A DNA stretch of 64,000 bases, taken from Owenia fusiformis (Eukaryota > Annelida > Polychaeta > Sabellida > Oweniidae). This document shows positions 58,179-64,000 of this stretch, in pieces (the stretch's first letter is position 1; each line of letters starts with the position of its first letter). The stretch covers positions 9,057,730 through 9,121,729 of the forward strand of contig CAIIXF020000007.1 in NCBI GenBank assembly GCA_903813345.2, given 5' to 3'. The translations under genes were made by a program, and so were the position numbers. The notes beneath the pieces are model-generated. The model did not search any database, was not told where the DNA came from, and saw nothing but the letters and a program-made list of their open reading frames with translations.

Positions 58179-58690
58179 TTATCCCATACTTAGAAGTGTT
58201 AAAGGTAAATAACATGCAGGAATATAATTGATATCTAAGGTAAGCGGGTGTTATATATATCTCCCACTGAGTTGAGTGGGAGATATACTATATATCATCC
58301 GCTCATCAGCAATCCCCGGGAATTTCTTTCGGTGCTTTTTTTGAATTCCCGGGATACACTTTGGCTCTATTTGATAAATATTATTTTCATACACTTTAAA
58401 ATGTTAAAAGCTGTTGAGTTTTAAAAAAACAAAAATCTTTGAGGACTTTAAATAAAATATTCATGTTTTGATTGAAATTATCGTTTGAATTACTACATTA
58501 GGGTACCCTAACATTCAATGCATATTTAATTCTCATAATCTACTAAGTATAGGATAAATCAGTTATTAAATGCTCGATTTTTGATACAAGGTATATCCCT
58601 CGGTAAATACCCTATTTACCGGTACCGGTATATTTCCCTCAGATATACCCTGTATCAAAAATCTCCCATTAAATAACCTCTATATATTAG
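58179..58690. repeat. Composite hairpin element, copy 2
   Basis: Block A (58179-58316) matches 42892-42990, with the hairpin GGGAGATATAC/TATATATCTCCC. After about 220 extra bases, block B (58539-58690) matches 43045-43230. Its hairpin at 58578-58661 keeps the stem (TTTTTGATACA(G/A)GGTATA) but has a different, shorter top with ACCGGTACCGGT. Confidence 0.8.
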
Positions 58691-59011
58691 GTATCATTGG
58701 AAAGATAACAAGTTTTCAATTTCAAATTCAATTTCAACCCACCTCCCTAACCGTTTAGGGGTTAATAAAATACTTAATAAAACTTATTAATGATAGGATA
58801 GATTTTTGATAGATGACATACGAGACTTTTCTTTAAGTTCAATTCTGTGTGTCAATATTCTCTATCTAGATGCTCAAAAAAGTTCTTGTGTATTAACTCA
58901 TTAATTATTGGAAAAACAATATACATTTGTTAATAAGTCAAAGCATAAGTTAGTTGTCTTTTACCTTCACATGTGAAAATGCTAGGCTTAGTGTGTTATA
59001 TATAATTTTAC

Positions 59012-61850
59012 TGAACATCGGTGTCTACATCTTCCTGTACTGGAACTTTAAATTAGCTATATAATCATGTAATGATTCATTTAACTGGACGTTAGTCATT
59101 ACCGGATTACTGTCACTATATCTTGTTGATGTCATAATTAACGTTACGAGAACGTTCCTTGCACGTGTTGTCCTAACTTGATGTAACCAGAAGTTAAATT
59201 GGCCATGTATGTGACAAGAACGTTACAGTCTCTTTATTTTGGCAAAGTCGTTAAGGTTGCTACTACATTCCTTGCACGTGATATTTAAGTCAAATGTAAC
59301 GTTCTTTAAACATCTGTGCGAGTCCACACCTTCCTGTACCTACAACGTTCCATAATTAACGTACCAGAACTTTAAACCGGGCACGTATATGTGACGTTGC
59401 ATAAGTACATGACAGTTTCGTTATTTTTGCGAAGTCATTGTTAAAGTTGGTTCTTCATTCCTGGCACGTGAAACTTAAGTCAAATGTAACGTTTAATAAA
59501 CATCTGTGCGAGTCCACACCTTCCTGTACCTACAACGTTCCATATCAACGTTACCAGAAATTTAGATTGGCCACGTATATATGACGTAATGTAAATACGT
59601 CGCAGTCTCGTTATTTTGGCGACGTAATTGTTAAGGTCGCTACTACGTTCCTGACACGTGATATTTAAGTCAATTATAACGTTCTTTAAACATCTGTGCG
59701 AGTCCACACCTTCCTATACCTACAACGTTCCATATTAACGTTACCAGGAATTTAGATTGGTCACGTATATATGACGTAATGTAAGTACGTAACAGTCTCG
59801 TTATTTTGGCGGCGTAATTCTTTAGGTCGCTACTACGTTTCTGACACGTGACATTTAAGTCAAATGTAACGTTCTTTAAACATCTGTGCGAGTCCACACC
59901 TTCCTGTACCTACAACGTTCCATATTAACGTTACCAGAAATTTAGATTGGCCACGTATATATGACGTAATGTAAGTACGTTACAGTCTCGTTATTTTGGC
60001 GACGTAATTGTTAAGGTCGCTACTACGTTCCTGACACGTGATATTAAAGTCAAATGTAACGTTCTTTAAACATCTGTGCGAGTCCACACCTTCCTGTACC
60101 AACAACGTTCCATATCAACGTTACCAGAAATTTAGATTGGCCACGTATATATGACGTAATGTAAGTACGTTACAGTTTCGTTATTTTGGCGACGTAATTG
60201 TTAAGGTCGCTACTACGTTCCTGAAACGTGATATTTAAGTCAAATGTAACGTTCTTTAAACATCTGTGCGAGTCCACACCTTCCTGTACCTACAACGTTC
60301 CATTTCAACGTTACAAGAAATTTAGAATGGCCACGTATATATGACGTAATGTAAGTACGTTACATTTTCGTTATTTTGGTGACGTAATTGTTAAGGTCGC
60401 TACTACGTTTCTGACACGTGACATTTAAGTCAAATGTAACGTTCTTTAAACATCTATGCGAGTCCACACCTTCCTGTACCTACAACGTTCCATATCAACG
60501 TTACCAGAAATTTAGATTGGCCACGTATATATGACGTAATGTAAGTACGTTACAGTTTCGTTATTTTGGCGACGTAATTGTTAAGGTCGCTACTACGTTC
60601 CTGACACGTGATATTTAAGTCAAATGTAACGTTCTTTAAACATCTGTGCGAGTCCACACCTTCCTGTACCTACAACGTTCCATATCAACGTTACCAGAAA
60701 TTTAGAATGTCCACGTATATATGACGTAATGTAAGTACGTTACATTTTCGTTATTTTGGTGACGTAATTGTTAAGGTCGCTACTACGTTTCTGACACGTG
60801 ATATTTAAGTCAAATGTAACGTTCTTTAAACATCTATGCGAGTCCACACCTTCCTGTACCTACAACGTTCCATATCAACGTTACCAGAAATTTAGATTGG
60901 CCACGTATATATGACGTAATGTAAGTACGTTACAGTTTCGTTATTTTGGCGACGTAATTGTTAAGGTCGCTACTACGTTCCTGAAACGTGATATTTAAGT
61001 CAAATGTAACGTTCTTTAAACATCTGTGCGAGTCCACACCTTCCTGTACCTACAACGTTCCATATCAACGTTACAAGAAATTTAGAATGGCCACGTATAT
61101 ATGACGTAATGTAAGTACGTTACATTTTCGTTATTTTGGTGACGTAATTGTTAAGGTCGCTACTACGTTTCTGACACGTGACATTTAAGTCAAATGTAAC
61201 GTTCTTTAAACATCTATGCGAGTCCACACCTTCCTGTACCTACAACGTTCCATATCAACGTTACCAGAAATTTAGATTGGCCACGTATATATGACGTAAT
61301 GTAAGTACGTTACAGTTTCGTTATTTTGGCGACGTAATTGTTAAGGTCGCTACTACGTTCCTGACACGTGATATTTAAGTCAAATGTAACGTTCTTTAAA
61401 CATCTGTGCGAGTCCACACCTTCCTGTACCTACAACGTTCCATATCAACGTTACCAGAAATTTAGAATGGCCACGTATATATGACGTAATATAAGTACGT
61501 TACATTTTCGTTATTTTGGTGACGTAATTTTTAAGGTCGCTAATACGTTTCTGACACGTGATATTTAAGTCAAATGTAACGTTCTTTAAACATCTATGCG
61601 AGTCCACACCTTCCCGTACCTACAACGTTCCATATCAACGTTACCAGAAATTTAGAATGGCCACGTATATATGACGTAATGTAAGTACGTTACAGTTTCG
61701 TTATTTTGGCGACGTAATTGTTAAGGTCGCTACTACGTTCCTGACACGTGATATTTAAGTCAAATGTAACGTTCTTTAAACATCTGTGCGAGTCCACACC
61801 TTCCTGTACCTGCAACGTTCCATATTAACGTTGCTACAACTTTAGACATA
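59012..61850. repeat. Tandem array, 190-bp unit, with 380-bp higher-order pattern
   Basis: CATCT(G/A)TGCGAGTCCACACC starts at 59311 and at every 190 bases to 61781, fourteen starts with no indel. Diverged units lie before 59311. From 60451 on, units alternate CATCTATG and CATCTGTG together with linked changes (ACATTTTCG/TTGGTGACG against ACAGTTTCG/TTGGCGACG), so the repeating unit there is a dimer. Each unit has nine ACGT tetranucleotides. Confidence 0.97.
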
Positions 61851-61903
61851 TATTCTGTCGACGTTATCACAACGTAAAATTGTTAGCTGGGTTTGCTTTA
61901 AAA

Positions 61904-62022
61904 CCTGTGTCGATAGGATTCCCGTTTTAAATTATATTTGTTCAACATCAATACGGAAAACTCCCTTATGACTCCTGGTTCAAAAGCTCGCTTATTTTCA
62001 AAATGGTCGCCATTATTGCCCG
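61904..62022. repeat. Dispersed repeat, right copy flanking the ACGT-array element
   Basis: About 80 percent similar by eye to 52350-52482 and in the same orientation; it begins 12 bases after the GCTGGG end. It lacks the upstream part present in the left copy. Confidence 0.75.
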
Positions 62023-62381
62023 CGAAATATATGATATATGAATACTAAAAACGCAAACAAGTTGAACTTGGAATTGCTGACTATGTTAACCTACTTTAAA
62101 AAATCTTTTCTAAAGAGTTAATTGTATAAGGTTTACAAAAAAATGACACTTGAAATAATTTATCACCCATGGAGCAAATTGATTTTTTACTGTATTGATA
62201 CTTTACTGTTTAATAAATGGTGAATGACAGCCCAATTAAGTTCTATAAGTATGAGAATGGCATGACGTCATGATATTTCAAGGTAGCGGCGTTTGCAATG
62301 TGATGGCGGTGATTGTAATTACGATGTTAAGGTAAAACGGCAACGAAATATTTGTAGATTTCTTTGAAAAACTAAGAAATA

Positions 62382-62735
62382 TACATCACATGACGAATTT
62401 TCCGAAACACAAAATCACGTATAAATAGTAAGGCCTGCAGGTCCGATTCCCCTTGGTAACATTAACTTTGGTTTCGCATATGCCATAAAATTAATATTTA
62501 AAACGCAACTATTATTCGAACTTATGATTGGACATTAGTATGATACTGGTATTACTTTATTACTTTGAAGTACACATCATACTTATGTCCGATCATAAAT
62601 TCGAATAATAGTTGTGCTTCAAATATTAATTGTATGACATACACGAGACCAATATTAATGCTAACAGGGGGAATTGGACCTGCAGGCCTTACTATTGTTT
62701 TTCTGTTTTGAAAAATTCGATATGTGATGTACTGT
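62382..62735. mobile_element. Inner palindromic MITE
   Basis: TAGTAAGGCCTGCAGGTCC at 62426 is exactly inverted at 62677-62695. Arms of about 115 bases flank a short centre, and weaker pairing (ACATCACAT / ATGTGATGT) extends outward to 62382 and 62735. The 108-codon minus-strand frame across it is not supported as a gene. Confidence 0.75.
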
Positions 62736-62913
62736 ACGCCCGGTATTATTCGCGTGCAATTTAGTTTCGCGCTTTTCGCGAGGGTGTTAAAATCGCGAAA
62801 AATTATCGTCGCGAAATTACCAATTAAATCCCCGGGATTGTTCACGTGATCGTAGCCTGCAATTTGATTGGACATCATATACTTGGGAATCCCCGAATAC
62901 GATAAAATACAGT

Positions 62914-63052
62914 ATGAAGTACGGTAAAGTTATTATGGGAGCCACGCACTTTTGCTTTAATATTAAAAATGACGATGCAATAGAGGTTGATATGCAGCTT
63001 GCCGATGATAAAGATCCCAGTTATTGTAAATCTCATCCAAATATGACATCAG
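62914..63052 (+). CDS. Possible first coding exon, unrecognised protein
   Basis: ATG at 62914 opens 46 codons (MKYGKVIMGATHFCFNIKND, then EVDMQLADDKDPSYCKSHPN) that run into a strong donor, TCAG/GTAAGT, at phase 1. Composition looks protein-like. It lies between the outer arms of the palindromic element, so it may be element-encoded or chance. Any following exon would have to lie right of 63.3 kb or outside the window. I recognise no family. Confidence 0.25.
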
Positions 63053-63295
63053 GTAAGTGCAATTACTGTACATCTAACTTAATTTAAACACGAGCGGGCG
63101 TACTATACTGCAAGTAAATATACAAGTATTCCGTTGCGGTTTCATCTTTACATCGTAATTCCAATCACCGCCATCACTATTCAAACGATTTACCTTGAAA
63201 TATCAAGATGTCATGCTATTCTCATACTTATAGAACTCAATCTGACTGTTATTCACCATTTATTAAGCAGTAAAAATCAATTTGCTTCATGGGTT

Positions 63296-64000
63296 TCAAA
63301 ATATTTCTAATTACCTGGTGAATGTCGAGTTTCGCATCATACAAATGTAATTTTAGGCGATCTGTCTGCATGGGGTGTAGTAGGAGGCAAGGTTATGCAA
63401 CGCCCTGACTATATTTGACCCGCAAACGGACGGGAGCAAAGTAGCAATGTAGTTTATTATCACATGATTAGATTCACGTCTATACATACCAACACAGAGC
63501 TAATGGTGAACAGGGGTTTTCACATACAGCACCTTGGGAATTTGACATATGTTCCGACAGCTGTGAGTCAATAAAAGTATTTAACTGTCATGTGTGGTTT
63601 TATTGCATGTCTCGACCATATCTTTTATACATATTAACGTAAAACTGTCGAACATTGATATGTTACCAAAGATTATGTTATTTTCCTTATGTGCACTCAT
63701 ATATTTTTAACGGACACATTTTTAGTCAAAATTGAAATTGCAATTTTCTAATTTGAACCCTTTAATTGATAACGATAGACACACTAAAAGTGTAGATACT
63801 AGTATTTTTACATAATTTGACACTGAACATTTCTGTAAGCATATTTTTATTTACTTGTCATGCCGCGGATTGTCGATACAAATAGTGATGGTCGGATTTT
63901 TTTATTATTTGCAAAACATATACAATCATTTTATTATCATTTATACGTTGTGTATAGATAATCTGCGCACAATTCAGTGATTTTATTAGCTTAATTCATT
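63296..64000. other. Right end of window, nothing recognised
   Basis: AT-rich sequence without a supported gene, repeat or RNA. Confidence 0.5.

Larger units (their letters stand above)
52495..61891. mobile_element. Putative 9.4-kb element with CCCAGC ends and ACGT-rich subterminal arrays
   Basis: The left end CCCAGCAAACA at 52495 and the right end, whose reverse complement is CCCAGCTAACA at 61891, form an inverted pair. Tandem arrays lie immediately inside each end (listed separately), and both arrays are dense in ACGT. The interior 54.3-59.0 kb shows no recognisable transposase. Unity as one element is inferred from the ends and arrays; two separate array-bearing elements are the alternative. 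Confidence 0.45.
62165..63295. mobile_element. Nested palindromic element, about 1.1 kb
   Basis: Outer inverted arms of about 160-170 bases, 62165-62337 (CACCCATGGAGCAAATTGAT) and 63137-63295. Between them lies an inner palindromic MITE and, at 62745-62830, a CpG-rich stretch with many CGCGAAA/TTTCGCG motifs, a pattern common in invertebrate repeats. Confidence 0.75.

Noticed and set aside
59480-59897. Two similar minus-strand frames of 75 codons
   Set aside because: Each is a translation of the 190-bp satellite; the similarity only reflects the repeat.
59012-61850. CRISPR-like array
   Set aside because: The whole 190-bp unit is repeated with no unique spacers, in a eukaryotic context.
62426-62470. 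tRNA-like GGTCCGATTCCCC
   Set aside because: It resembles a B box, but no A box or cloverleaf fits, and the sequence is part of a palindromic MITE.
62552-62878. 108-codon minus-strand frame
   Set aside because: It covers one arm of a palindromic MITE and the CGCGAAA patch, with no protein-family features.

Overview
This window is AT-rich eukaryotic DNA. Genes are split by introns with GT...AG boundaries, spacing is wide, and there are many short terminal-inverted-repeat (TIR) elements. The gene content is animal: PRDM14 with the C-terminal zinc fingers typical of the family, a chloride-dependent animal alpha-amylase, an MFSD4/NaGLT1-type transporter and an NXPE-type PC-esterase. A marine invertebrate fits best. 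A non-vertebrate deuterostome such as a hemichordate is my guess from the gene set and repeat style; it is inference, not proof.

Layout. 1-2582 (minus): 5' four exons of an MFSD4/NaGLT1-like sugar transporter that runs off the left edge, with a TATA box upstream. 2.6-17.3 kb: gene-poor, with a mariner-type element carrying a helix-turn-helix remnant (3.8-4.4 kb), a long-TIR element (5.9-6.8 kb) and simple repeats. 17506-32964 (plus): complete ten-exon PRDM14, 610 residues, with a foldback element in the 8.3-kb intron 2. 34094-40658 (plus): complete nine-exon alpha-amylase, 734 residues, with a signal peptide, an intact catalytic domain and an extra C-terminal module after a Pro/Thr linker; its introns carry two small TIR elements and a LINE fragment. 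41.5-46.9 kb: a mobile-element cluster made of a PIF/Harbinger-type element, a transposase remnant interrupted by two abutting hairpin elements, several further perfect or near-perfect hairpins, and an 850-bp foldback. 47553-49292 (minus): intronless NXPE-like type II membrane protein. 49.4-52.4 kb: repeats.

52495-61891 looks like one 9.4-kb unit bounded by inverted CCCAGC(A/T)AACA ends. Just inside each end is a tandem array: about 119-bp units on the left and exactly 190-bp units on the right, the latter with an alternating 380-bp higher-order pattern. The two arrays differ in sequence, but both are packed with the self-complementary tetranucleotide ACGT. 62.1-63.3 kb is a nested set of palindromes around an exon-like reading frame.

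The four main genes have no obvious shared pathway: they are a transporter, a transcription regulator, a secreted digestive enzyme and a Golgi/surface enzyme. The most unusual content is the hairpin cluster with its second copy 15 kb away, and the ACGT-array element.
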